Assembly: GCF_024436055.1 (NCBI RefSeq)
Contig: NZ_JANFNH010000005.1
Coordinates: 62,001-126,000, forward strand
Length of the DNA stretch: 64,000 bases
Direction: 5' to 3'
DNA from: Streptantibioticus rubrisoli
Lineage (GTDB): Bacteria > Actinomycetota > Actinomycetes > Streptomycetales > Streptomycetaceae
Position numbers and translations under genes: made by a program
Shown: positions 49,788 through 58,177 of the stretch, piece after piece
Position numbering within the stretch: position 1 is the stretch's first letter
How the letters are laid out: each line of letters starts with the position of its first letter
The notes under the pieces: model-generated
What the model was told of the DNA's origin: nothing
What the model saw: only the letters and a program-made list of their open reading frames with translations
Databases searched by the model: none

Positions 49788-50710
49788 CCCAGCCCGACCT
49801 TCCGGTAGCGGCGCATCAGTAGCGCGAACGAGCCTGCGATCAGGCCGAGCACGACGATCAGGTAGCAGGCTCCGGCCGCGGCGTTGGGCGGCCCGTAGCC
49901 CCCTACGAAGTGCGAGTGCGCGCCCAGCCACCAGGTCTGCAGCCCGTCGATCAACGTGACCGGCGAGAACAGTCCGAGCCAACCGATCGCCGTCTGGGCA
50001 CCCTGGTGGAAGGCCACGGCCTGCACACTGGTCACCGCTCCGAACGAGATGGTGAACAACGCGATCACCGCCGCCACCCCGAACCCGCGGCGCGGGGTGA
50101 GCGCGGCCAGTACCAGCCCTATGCCGCCGAACAGCAGCGACATCAGCGCGGCGGCCAGCAGCCCCTTGCCGAAGCCCGCGGTCTGCGCGGCGAAGTCGAG
50201 CTTCGCCAGCAGCGCGCCGAGGTAGAGGATCACCAGCGGCGTGCCGATGAGTATGAACAGGGCCGCGGCCATCGCCCCGAACTTCGCTATGACGTAGTCG
50301 ATGCGTTCCATGGGACGGGAGAAGTAGAGCGGAACCGTCTTGAACCGCAGGTCACGGGAGACGGACTGGGGCGCCTGGGCGGCGAGGTACAGCCCGATGA
50401 CCGCCTGGAGGAGGAGCGCGTACTCCGTGTACTCCAGCGGGAGTTTGGTCATGTGGGTGTAGATCGCGACCGCGTCGATGATGCCCGCGGGCAGGCACAT
50501 CACGGCGAACAGGATCATCGGCAGGACCTTGGACTTCGCTGACCTGCCGAGCCCGTACGCACCGCGCAGGCTCTGGACGAACAGCGAGCGCCGGATGTAC
50601 GAGCGGTCCAGCCTGACGCCGTCGTAGTGCCGGTAACCAATGTCGTGGATGCGGGAGTTGTCGGCGGGCGTGTTCGCCGCCGTCACTGCTGCTGCGGGCT
50701 CAGGCGGCAT
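49784..50710 (-). CDS. ABC-2 type permease (first system)
   Basis: A 308-residue membrane protein starting MPPEPAAAV, with AAGGAGG 8 nt upstream. It has a conserved amphipathic N-terminus (YRHYDGVRLDRSYIRRSLFVQSLRGAYGLGRS) and six helices, with the ABC-2 motif AQAPQSVSRDLRFKTVPLYFSRPMERIDYVIAKF. Its start overlaps the stop of the upstream ATPase gene by 11 bp. Together with that ATPase it should form a full exporter. Confidence 0.88.
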   Translation of the reverse strand: MPPEPAAAVTAANTPADNSRIHDIGYRHYDGVRLDRSYIRRSLFVQSLRGAYGLGRSAKSKVLPMILFAVMCLPAGIIDAVAIYTHMTKLPLEYTEYALLLQAVIGLYLAAQAPQSVSRDLRFKTVPLYFSRPMERIDYVIAKFGAMAAALFILIGTPLVILYLGALLAKLDFAAQTAGFGKGLLAAALMSLLFGGIGLVLAALTPRRGFGVAAVIALFTISFGAVTSVQAVAFHQGAQTAIGWLGLFSPVTLIDGLQTWWLGAHSHFVGGYGPPNAAAGACYLIVVLGLIAGSFALLMRRYRKVGLG

Positions 50711-51647
50711 CTCGGCTGCCTCCTTCCTTTTCCTGCTTGCTCTTGAAGACCTCGGCGATGCGGTGGCGGCGCTGTTCCATACGGACCAGGCCCAAACCGA
50801 GCGCGACGACCGCGTCACGGACGGTGTCGTACGTCGACTCGTCGGCTATGTCGACCAGCAGCAGATGACCGTCGGCGCGCGCCGTCAGCCCCGCGGCGGT
50901 GAACGCATCCAGCGCGGCGCGGGTGCCGTCGGGATGGCGTTCGGTGTCCGTCACCTCCACCGCCAGCGAGGCGGTGGCCTGTGTGAAGTCCCTTGTGGAA
51001 GAGGCACGCAGCAGCTTTCCACCGTCGATGACGACGATCTGGTCACTGGTGCGCTCCAGCTCGCCCAGTAGATGGGAGGTGACCAGGACCGAGATGCCGA
51101 AGTCGCTGTGCACCCGGCGGATCAGGCCGAGCATCTCGTCCCGGCCGACCGGGTCGAGACCGTTGGTCGGCTCGTCCAGCAGCACCAGCTTCGGGTCGTG
51201 CACCAGCGCCTGCGCCAGCTTCACCCGCTGCTTCATACCCGTGGAGTAGCCGCCGATCGGCCGGTACCGCTCCTCGTACAGACCGACGTGACGCAGAGTG
51301 TCAGCGGTGCGTTCGCGCGCGGCCGTCGGCGGGAGCCCGGACATCCGGGCCATGTGCACCACGAACTCGGTGGCCGACACGTCGGGCGGCAGGCAGTCGT
51401 GCTCCGGCATATAGCCGACCAGCGACCTGATCCGCGGTCCCTCGGTGGCGACGTCGAGACCGAGCACCGCGGCGGTGCCCTCGGTCGCCGGGGACAGGCC
51501 GAGCAGGATTTTGATCAGCGTGGACTTCCCGGCCCCGTTGGCGCCCACCAACCCGGTCACACCCGGCTCGATGCCCACGGTCAGCCGGTCCAAAGCGGTC
51601 ACCCGCGGGTACCGCTTGGTCAGGCTTTCGGTCTCGATCACAGTCAC
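50700..51647 (-). CDS. ABC transporter ATPase (first system)
   Basis: A 315-residue ATPase: Walker A GANGAGKST, signature YSTGMKQRV, Walker B VLLDEPTNGLD, and TSHLLGELE; a C-terminal domain of about 90 residues follows. The GTG at 51647 begins the domain directly; the frame reaching 51863 reads through the promoter. TACCGT lies 6 nt before the GTG, suggesting a leaderless operon start. This gene heads the operon ATPase-permease-ATPase-permease. Confidence 0.92.
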   Translation of the reverse strand: MTVIETESLTKRYPRVTALDRLTVGIEPGVTGLVGANGAGKSTLIKILLGLSPATEGTAAVLGLDVATEGPRIRSLVGYMPEHDCLPPDVSATEFVVHMARMSGLPPTAARERTADTLRHVGLYEERYRPIGGYSTGMKQRVKLAQALVHDPKLVLLDEPTNGLDPVGRDEMLGLIRRVHSDFGISVLVTSHLLGELERTSDQIVVIDGGKLLRASSTRDFTQATASLAVEVTDTERHPDGTRAALDAFTAAGLTARADGHLLLVDIADESTYDTVRDAVVALGLGLVRMEQRRHRIAEVFKSKQEKEGGSRDAA

Positions 51648-51653
51648 GCTTCG

Positions 51654-51659
51654 ACGGTA
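51654..51659 (-). promoter_or_regulatory. Leaderless-type -10 of the double ABC operon
   Basis: TACCGT on the minus strand, 6 nt before the GTG at 51647. Confidence 0.4.
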
Positions 51660-51807
51660 GGGGTAGCTACCGACATCCGTCGTCACTCCCGCGGGTCGGG
51701 TTCTCGTAGTCCTCCAGGCTGACCCCCCGTAGGGGACCCGCGACCTGGGGATTACCGGGTATCGGGGTCGGCGGTGCCGCGCGGTTTCCGTCCTGCGGGT
51801 GACGGGG

Positions 51808-51834
51808 TTGTCCACACCGGCCGAGTTCTCCACA
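51808..51834 (+). promoter_or_regulatory. Two DnaA-box-like sites
   Basis: TTGTCCACA at 51808-51816 is a perfect actinobacterial DnaA box; TTCTCCACA at 51826-51834 differs by one base. They are directly repeated with starts 18 bp apart, in the divergent gap between the ABC operon and the M24 operon. No dnaA/dnaN genes are near, so this is not oriC. Confidence 0.5.
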
Positions 51835-51850
51835 GGCCGGTGCGCGACTC

Positions 51851-51896
51851 TTGACTCAGCCATCGGGTGTTGTCACATTCGTTGATGTCATATTCG
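51851..51896 (+). promoter_or_regulatory. Promoter of the M24-EphD operon with direct repeats
   Basis: TTGACT (51851-51856), 17-bp spacer, CACATT (51874-51879). The direct repeats TGTCACATTCG (51871-51881) and TGTCATATTCG (51886-51896) overlap the -10 and the expected start site, and may be an operator. Confidence 0.5.
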
Positions 51897-51962
51897 CAAG
51901 CGCTCGCGCGCGGACGGTGTGGACCGGACCGCGCGGCAGCTGAGGGGGATGGGAGGGCGGCC

Positions 51963-52820
51963 ATGTCAGCGGTGCTTTCCGCGGAGCTGCGCGGCTTCCA
52001 GGCGGTGCAGCGGCTCGCGTACGAGTGCGCGGAGGTGGTGGCGGCCCAGCTCAGACCAGGCACGACCGAGCGGGAGGCGGCACGCGCGCTGCGTGCGGAA
52101 GCCGACGCGCGCGGCGTACGGGACTGGTTCCATCTGCCGTTCGCGTGGTTCGGAGACCGCACGGCGTTCACCGGGTTCAAGGTGCCGACGCAGTTCTTCC
52201 CCACCAACCGCCCGTTGGAGCCGGGCATGCCGTTCATCCTCGATCTCGCCCCAATACACGGCGGGTTCACCGCCGACATCGGCTACTCCGGCAGCCTCGG
52301 CCCCAACCCCCTGCAGGACCGGCTGATGACCGATCTGCGCGAGCACCGCGAGCTCATCCTGCGCGAGGTCAGAAAGCGGCGTTCGCTGCGGCAGATATAT
52401 GAGGACGTCGACCGGCTGATGGTCAGGCAGGGCTACCAGAACCGGCACCGCGCCTACCCGTTCGGGGTGATCGCGCACAAGGTCGACCAGGTCAAGGAGC
52501 GCCGCTGGTCACCGCGGGTCGCCGGGTTCGGCACCCAGGGTCTGCGCGGTCTGGTCAAGGACGCGGTGCACGGCCACCGCGAGGGCTGGTCACCGCTGTG
52601 GAGCCCGTATCGGATCTCGGATCATCCACCGCACCCGGGTCTGTGGGCGGTTGAGCCGCACCTGGGATTCCGCGGCACCGGCGCGAAGTTCGAGGAGATC
52701 CTCGTCGTCACCGACTCGGCCGATCCGGAACAGAGCGCCTTCTGGCTCGATGACGAACTGCCGCATGTGAAGCGGTGGAAGCAAGCAGCGTCACTCACAG
52801 ACGCGAAGGGGGGAGCATGA
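51963..52820 (+). CDS. M24-family (creatinase/aminopeptidase-fold) protein
   Basis: A 285-residue pita-bread protein with GGGAGGG before the ATG. The metal ligands of M24 peptidases appear in order: two Asp in FILDLAPIHGGFTADIGYSG, a His in PFGVIAHKVDQ, and Glu in LWAVEPHLGF and AKFEEILVV. It therefore looks able to bind two metals and act as an X-Pro-type hydrolase, though a non-peptidase role is possible. Its stop overlaps the start of the EphD-like gene (ATGA). It is the first gene of a four-gene operon. Confidence 0.85.
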   Translation: MSAVLSAELRGFQAVQRLAYECAEVVAAQLRPGTTEREAARALRAEADARGVRDWFHLPFAWFGDRTAFTGFKVPTQFFPTNRPLEPGMPFILDLAPIHGGFTADIGYSGSLGPNPLQDRLMTDLREHRELILREVRKRRSLRQIYEDVDRLMVRQGYQNRHRAYPFGVIAHKVDQVKERRWSPRVAGFGTQGLRGLVKDAVHGHREGWSPLWSPYRISDHPPHPGLWAVEPHLGFRGTGAKFEEILVVTDSADPEQSAFWLDDELPHVKRWKQAASLTDAKGGA

Positions 52821-54637
52821 TGTCCGAGGTTCGCGAGCGCATGGTGCGCTCGGGCGAAGTCGAGCTGTGCGCCGTCGAGTACGGGGACACCGCGCACCCG
52901 ACCGTCGTCTTGGTGCACGGCTATCCGGACAGCAAGGAAGTGTGGACTCCGGTCGCCGAGCGGCTGGCCGACCGCTTCCATGTGGTGCTGTACGACGTGC
53001 GGGGGCACGGCCGGTCATCTGCTCCGGCGCCGCTGCGCGGCGGATTCCGGCTGGAGAGGCTGACCGATGACTTCCTGGCGGTGGCGAACGCGGTCAGCCC
53101 GGAGCGCCCGGTCCATCTCGTCGGCCACGACTGGGGTTCGGTACAGGGCTGGGAGTTCGCCACCGTTGGCCGCACGGAGGGCCGGATCGCCTCCTTCACC
53201 TCCATCTCCGGTCCGTCCCTGGACCACTTCGGCCACTGGATCAACCAGCGCCTGAAACGCCCCACTCCACGGCGAGCCGCGCAACTCCTCGGCCAGTGCG
53301 CCAAGTCGTGGTACGTCTACGCCCTCCATACGCCGCTGCTACCGGAGTTGGCCTGGCGCGGCCCGCTCGGCAGGCAGTGGCCAAAGCTCCTGGCCCGCGC
53401 CGAACGGCTTGTACCGGACAGCTACCCCACTCGGTCGCTCCCGGACGACGCGGCTCACGGCGCCTGGCTGTACCGGGACAACGTCCGCGCCCGGCTGCGC
53501 AATCCGCGCGACGACGCCTACGCCCATGTGCCGGTGCAGCTGATCACCCCGCTCGACGATCCGTTCCTGTCCCCACGGCTCTACGACGATCTGGAGCGCT
53601 GGGCGCCCGATCTACGGCGCAGGACCCTGCCCACCAAGCACTGGGTGCCACGCACCAGGCCGGACCAACTGGCCGAGTGGATCGGCCAGTTCGTCCTGGC
53701 TCACCAGCACGCCGATGTCGGCCAACCGCTCGGCACGGCCGCGAACCGCCCGGCTCACAGAGCACGCAGCGGCAGGCCGCCCAGCAGGTCCGCCCGGGTC
53801 CAGGCGGCATACGCACAGCGATTCGCCGGACAGCTGGTGCTGGTGACCGGTGCGGGAAGCGGCATAGGCCGCGCCACGTCCTTCGCGTTCGCCGAGGCGG
53901 GGGCGCGGGTGATCGCCGTCGACCGGGACGCGCAGGCCGCGAGCAGAACGGCCGAGCTCTCACGGCTGTTGGGCGCCGGGGCCGCGTGGGCGGAGACGGT
54001 GGACGTCTCGGACGAGCAGGCGATGGAGAAGCTCGCCGCCCGGACCGCCACCGAACACGGCGTGGTGGACATCCTGGTGAACAACGCCGGGATCGGTATG
54101 TCCGGCTCGTTCCTGACCACCTCCACCGACGACTGGCGCAAGGTGCTGGATGTCAACCTGTGGGGCGTCATCCACGGCTGCCGGGCCTTTGCCCAGCAGA
54201 TGGTGGAACGCGGCCAGGGCGGCCACATCGTCAACACAGCCTCCGCCGCGGCCTACCAGCCCTCCCGCGCGCTGCCCGCGTACAGCACCTCCAAAGCCGC
54301 CGTCCTCATGCTCAGCGAGTGCCTGCGCGCCGAGTTGTCCGCACACGGCATCGGGGTGACCGCGATATGCCCCGGCATTGTCAACACCAACATCACCGCC
54401 ACGGCGCACTTCACCGGCGCCTCGGAGAGCGAGCAGGAACGCCTGCGCGCCAAGTCCTCGCGGCTGTACCGAATACGCAACTACCCGCCGGAGAAAGTCG
54501 CCGACGCCGTACTGAACGGCGTCCTGCGCAACGCCGCGGTGGTGCCGGTGACGCCCGAGGCACGCGGCGCCCATCTGCTCGCCCGGCTGTCGCCCAAGGC
54601 CCTGCGGGCGATGGCCCGGATCGACCCGCCCCTGTAG
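52817..54637 (+). CDS. EphD-like fusion: alpha/beta hydrolase plus short-chain dehydrogenase
   Basis: A 606-residue two-domain enzyme. Residues about 10-300 are an alpha/beta hydrolase with HGYPDSKEVW (oxyanion), the nucleophile elbow VGHDWGSVQG with Asp as nucleophile, as in epoxide hydrolases, and a late TKHWVP histidine. Residues about 335-590 are an SDR with TGAGSGIG, NNAG and YSTSK. This architecture is known as EphD in mycobacteria. The ATG overlaps the M24 stop; GGGGGGAG lies just upstream. It may open an epoxide and oxidise the product in a lipid-type substrate (inference). Next gene follows after 36 bp. Confidence 0.9.
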   Translation: MMSEVRERMVRSGEVELCAVEYGDTAHPTVVLVHGYPDSKEVWTPVAERLADRFHVVLYDVRGHGRSSAPAPLRGGFRLERLTDDFLAVANAVSPERPVHLVGHDWGSVQGWEFATVGRTEGRIASFTSISGPSLDHFGHWINQRLKRPTPRRAAQLLGQCAKSWYVYALHTPLLPELAWRGPLGRQWPKLLARAERLVPDSYPTRSLPDDAAHGAWLYRDNVRARLRNPRDDAYAHVPVQLITPLDDPFLSPRLYDDLERWAPDLRRRTLPTKHWVPRTRPDQLAEWIGQFVLAHQHADVGQPLGTAANRPAHRARSGRPPSRSARVQAAYAQRFAGQLVLVTGAGSGIGRATSFAFAEAGARVIAVDRDAQAASRTAELSRLLGAGAAWAETVDVSDEQAMEKLAARTATEHGVVDILVNNAGIGMSGSFLTTSTDDWRKVLDVNLWGVIHGCRAFAQQMVERGQGGHIVNTASAAAYQPSRALPAYSTSKAAVLMLSECLRAELSAHGIGVTAICPGIVNTNITATAHFTGASESEQERLRAKSSRLYRIRNYPPEKVADAVLNGVLRNAAVVPVTPEARGAHLLARLSPKALRAMARIDPPL

Positions 54638-54673
54638 GCACCGCACCAGCCACCGTCAGAAGGAAGCACCGCC

Positions 54674-55621
54674 ATGGACACCACGGACCCGGCCCCGAGC
54701 CCCACCTCGACAACGCCGTCCGCCGCCACTCACCCCATAAGGCCGCGCCGCGTCTCCTTCGACTGGCAGCGCACCCCACTGCACTGGATACCGGACGAAC
54801 CCACCGCCACCCATGTCATCAACGTGCTGCACCTGCTGCTCCCGGCCGGAGAGCGCTGGTTCGTCAAGGTCTTCAAGGAGGCGCTGCCGCTGGTCACCGA
54901 TCCCGAACTACTCAAGGACGTCAAGGGCTTCATGGGCCAGGAGGCCACCCACAGCATCCAACACTCCTACGTACTGGACCACTTGGCGGAGCAGGGACTG
55001 GATACCCGTCCCTACACCAAGCACGTGGACTGGATGTTCGACGTCATGCTCGGCGAACGTCCGCCCGGCGGACTGCCGGTCTCAGCACGCGAGTGGCTGC
55101 GCTTCCGGCTGTCGCTGATCGCCGCGATAGAGCAGTTCACCGCTGTGCTCGGCGACTGGGTGCTGCGCGCCGAGGGGCTGGAGCGGGCACAGTCGGACGA
55201 GGTGATGCTGGATCTGCTGCGCTGGCACGGTGCGGAGGAGGTCGAGCACCGCGCGGTCGCCTTCGACATGTACCAGCACACCGGTGGCAGCGGGCTGCCC
55301 CGGTACGCTCGGCGGATCGGGGGCATGGCGTTCACCGCCCCGATACTGGTGTGGCTGTGGGCGTTCGGGGCCGCTTACCTCATACGCCACGACCCTCAGC
55401 TTCGCGGCCGACTGCGGTACACGCTGCACGAGCACAACACGGCGGTGCGCAAGGGCCTGCTGCCCTCCTGGCGCGAGCTCGGCGCGGCCATCCCACGCTA
55501 CCTGCGACGGTCGTACCATCCCTCTCAGGAAGGGTCGCTGCGTGCGGCCGTCGAGTACCTGGCCACGTCCCCGGCGGCCAGGGCGGCGGCGGGCGCGATC
55601 GGCCGGGCGGCGGTGTCGTAG
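54674..55621 (+). CDS. Predicted metal-dependent hydrolase (ferritin-like helical)
   Basis: A 315-residue all-helical protein of the predicted metal-dependent hydrolase group. Likely metal ligands lie in GFMGQEATHSIQH, IAAIEQFTA and the HGAEEVEHRAVAFD helix, a diiron-like spacing of Glu and His. The N-terminus (about 35 residues) is Pro/Thr-rich. Members are found next to lipid and hydrocarbon genes. Position in the operon links it to the EphD-like enzyme; its reaction is unknown. Confidence 0.82.
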   Translation: MDTTDPAPSPTSTTPSAATHPIRPRRVSFDWQRTPLHWIPDEPTATHVINVLHLLLPAGERWFVKVFKEALPLVTDPELLKDVKGFMGQEATHSIQHSYVLDHLAEQGLDTRPYTKHVDWMFDVMLGERPPGGLPVSAREWLRFRLSLIAAIEQFTAVLGDWVLRAEGLERAQSDEVMLDLLRWHGAEEVEHRAVAFDMYQHTGGSGLPRYARRIGGMAFTAPILVWLWAFGAAYLIRHDPQLRGRLRYTLHEHNTAVRKGLLPSWRELGAAIPRYLRRSYHPSQEGSLRAAVEYLATSPAARAAAGAIGRAAVS

Positions 55622-55648
55622 CCGAAGCCCCGTAAGGAGCACGAGGAA

Positions 55649-56626
55649 GTGACGGGAAAGTCGCCGGGCACCACCCCGGAACCACCGACCGGCACGGTCG
55701 ACGATCCGGCGTACCGCATCGAGGACCTGGCCCACGAGAGCGGCACCACGGTCCGGACCATTCGCGCCTATCTGGACCGAGGCCTGCTGCCCAAGCCCGA
55801 GCGACGCGGCCGAGCCAACCTGTACGGGGATGCGCATCTGGCCCGGCTGCGGCAGATCGCCGAACTGCTGGAGCGCGGATACACCCTCGCCAGCATCAAG
55901 GAGCTGTTGGAGGCCTGGGACGCCGGTACCGGGCTCGGCGGAGTCCTGGGACTGGTCAGCGAGGTGGATCGGCCGTGGTCCGACGAGCGCCCGGCGCGGA
56001 TGGGGCGGACCCAGCTCAGCGAGGCGTTCGGCGGCATCGCGGACGATGAGGCCATCGCCGAGGCCGTCGAACTCGGTGTGCTGGAACCGGTGCCGGGCAC
56101 GGACGACGAGTTCGTGGTGCCCAGCCCGCAGGAGTTGGCGGTCGCCGCCGAACTCCACGCGGTGGGCGTGCCGTTGTCCGCGATCACCGGTCACCTCAGG
56201 GAGCTACGCGGCCAGGTCGAGCACATGGCCGAGCGGTTCATGGCGTTCACCACCGAGTACGTGTTCCAGCCCTACCTCGACCACCCGCCGACCGACGCGG
56301 AGGCCACCGAGGCCGCCGCGCTGGTGCGTCGGCTGCGCCCGCTCGCCCAGCAGACCGTGGACGCAGAACTCGCCCGCGCGATGCGGCAGTTGGCGATCCA
56401 GCTGGTACAGCGCCACCTCGGCCCGCACCACCAGCGGCCGGAACCACGCCAGGCACCGGCAGCACAGGAGCCACCGGCACAGCCGCGGTACAGCACCGTC
56501 ACCCTGCCCGCGTCCACGGTGCGGTCGGTGCGGGCACTGGTCGGCCCCCGCAACACAGCGGCGTTCATCGCCGCCGCCGCCGAACGCGAGGTCCAGGCCC
56601 GCACGATGGACAGGCTGATGCCATAG
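55649..56626 (+). CDS. MerR-family regulator closing the EphD operon
   Basis: A 325-residue regulator from a GTG with AAGGAG upstream. The MerR helix-turn-helix (YRIEDLAHESGTTVRTIRAYLDRGLLPKPER) lies at about 22-90. A long C-terminal region with mainly helices follows. The last 60 residues are rich in Gln/Pro/Ala, followed by ALVGPRNTAAFIAAAAEREV. No cysteine cluster as in SoxR. It is the last gene of the operon and may act on the direct repeats at 51871-51896. Its ligand is unknown. Confidence 0.87.
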   Translation: MTGKSPGTTPEPPTGTVDDPAYRIEDLAHESGTTVRTIRAYLDRGLLPKPERRGRANLYGDAHLARLRQIAELLERGYTLASIKELLEAWDAGTGLGGVLGLVSEVDRPWSDERPARMGRTQLSEAFGGIADDEAIAEAVELGVLEPVPGTDDEFVVPSPQELAVAAELHAVGVPLSAITGHLRELRGQVEHMAERFMAFTTEYVFQPYLDHPPTDAEATEAAALVRRLRPLAQQTVDAELARAMRQLAIQLVQRHLGPHHQRPEPRQAPAAQEPPAQPRYSTVTLPASTVRSVRALVGPRNTAAFIAAAAEREVQARTMDRLMP

Positions 56627-56760
56627 GCCGGAAACACCCGCAGCCCCACGAGCAACCGCACCGCGAACAACGCACCGGCGAGCAGCACCGGCGCGCCCAC
56701 CCCAACGCCGGAGCCCGGCGGTGCCGGACAAGCCGCACCCGACCCCAGCAGCGCCGAAGG

Positions 56761-57645
56761 CTAGAGCTGCGCCAGCCCGTCCGTGGCGATCTTCTCGAAG
56801 GTCGCCAGGTCCGCCTCGAAGATCGAATCCGGAATCGGCCAGTGCAGAACGATCTCGGTGATGCCCAGCTCCGCGTACCGGCCCGCGTAGTCGACGAAGG
56901 CGTCCACCGAGTCCAGCGGGCGCTCACTCGTGGACCCCTGAAGCAGGATCCGGTCCAGCTCACGCGGATCACGGCCGGTCTCGGCGCAAGCCGCCTGCAG
57001 CTTCTCGATCTGCGCCCGCACCACACCCGGGCAGTCCGCCACCGGCACGTCCTTCGGCCCGCGCGGGTCGCCGTACGTCACCCACGCCTGCCCGTACCGG
57101 GCGGCGAGCCGCAGACCGCGCGGACCGGTCGCGGCAACCGCGAACGGCAGCCGCGGGCGCTGTACACAACCGGGGATGTTGCGGACCTCATGCGCCGAGT
57201 AGAACTGGCCCTCCCGCGACACCACATCGTTGGTCAGCAGCTCGTCGAGCAGCCCGACGAACTCCCCGAAGCGGTCGGCGCGTTCGCGCGGCGACCACGC
57301 CTCGTTGCCCAGCGCGGTCGCGTCGAACCCGGTGCCGCCCGCGCCGATCCCGAGCGTCACCCGGCCACCGCTGACATCGTCCAGCGTGATCAGTTCCTTC
57401 GCCAGGGTCACCGGGTGCCGGAAGTTCGGCGAGGTTACCAGCGTGCCCAGGCGCATCCGCGATGTCACCCCGGCCGCCGCCGTCAGCGTCGGCACCGCCC
57501 CGAACCACGGCAGATCACGGAAGCTGCGCCAGGAAAGGTGGTCGTAGGTGTACGCGGCGTGAAAGCCGAGCTGCTCGGCGCGCCACCACAGCTCGCGCCC
57601 CTCAGACCAGCGGTGTACCGGGAGAATCACAGTGCTCAGTCGCAT
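56761..57645 (-). CDS. F420-dependent luciferase-like oxidoreductase
   Basis: A 294-residue enzyme of the luciferase-like monooxygenase fold. RLSTVILPVHRWSEGRELWWRAEQLGFHAAYTYDHLS, MRLGTLVTSPNFRHPVTLAKELITLDDVSGGRVTLGIGAGG, and IPFAVAATG-like PFAVAATGPRGLRLAARYG are strongly typical of F420-using members. The reaction is not predictable. The ATG at 57645 follows TACAGT by 7 nt, so it is probably leaderless; the frame to 57777 reads through the promoter. Confidence 0.9.
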   Translation of the reverse strand: MRLSTVILPVHRWSEGRELWWRAEQLGFHAAYTYDHLSWRSFRDLPWFGAVPTLTAAAGVTSRMRLGTLVTSPNFRHPVTLAKELITLDDVSGGRVTLGIGAGGTGFDATALGNEAWSPRERADRFGEFVGLLDELLTNDVVSREGQFYSAHEVRNIPGCVQRPRLPFAVAATGPRGLRLAARYGQAWVTYGDPRGPKDVPVADCPGVVRAQIEKLQAACAETGRDPRELDRILLQGSTSERPLDSVDAFVDYAGRYAELGITEIVLHWPIPDSIFEADLATFEKIATDGLAQL

Positions 57646-57652
57646 GCCGTCG

Positions 57653-57658
57653 ACTGTA
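57653..57658 (-). promoter_or_regulatory. Leaderless-type -10 of the luciferase-like gene
   Basis: TACAGT on the minus strand, exactly 7 nt before the ATG at 57645; no Shine-Dalgarno. Confidence 0.5.
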
Positions 57659-57820
57659 AGCGGCCCGCCGCGCGAACCAAGAAGCCGCCCGAAACGCCCT
57701 CCCCGCACGAGCCGACGACAAGTGGGCGACAGATCACCACGTAAGGCGCCCTCTGCTGCGCGAGACGTCCATTTCACACGGGTTTAACCTGAATAGCGAG
57801 GTTCGCCCCAGGAGGCCGTG

Positions 57821-58060
57821 ATGACAAGGAAAATCGCCGACTGCAGCAAGTTCCCCAGTGAGTCGCACTGCACGATCGCCATCGCCGGGGAAGAAGAGGA
57901 AGTGGTCCGGGTAGCCGTCGAGCACGCGGTCGCCGACCACCACCACAAGGACAGTCCGGAGCTGCGCCAGCAAATCCGCGGGATGCTGGAGGACGAGCGC
58001 ATCCCCCCCATCCCGAAGTCGGGGCCGCCGCCTCCCGAAGGCGAGATATTCGATCTCTGA
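57821..58060 (+). CDS. DUF1059 small protein
   Basis: A 79-residue protein beginning MTRKIADCSKFPSESHC. The conserved cysteine, the central AIAGEEEEVVRVAVEHAVADHH helix and the following HHHKDSPELRQQIRGML segment match DUF1059, a small family of unknown role. The ATG at 57821 has AGGAGG 5 nt upstream; the GTG at 57818 would be too close. Confidence 0.85.
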   Translation: MTRKIADCSKFPSESHCTIAIAGEEEEVVRVAVEHAVADHHHKDSPELRQQIRGMLEDERIPPIPKSGPPPPEGEIFDL

Positions 58061-58177
58061 TCCCGCCGGCGTGCCCCCTGCACGCTGCGAACACAGTGGC
58101 CGGTCCCCAGGACCGGCCACCCGCGTCTACCGCCCCTCCCGCGCACCCGCGCACCGCGGTGCGCCACTATGGACCCC

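Noticed and set aside
51808-51834. oriC
   Set aside because: Only two DnaA boxes and no dnaA, dnaN or AT-rich unwinding region.
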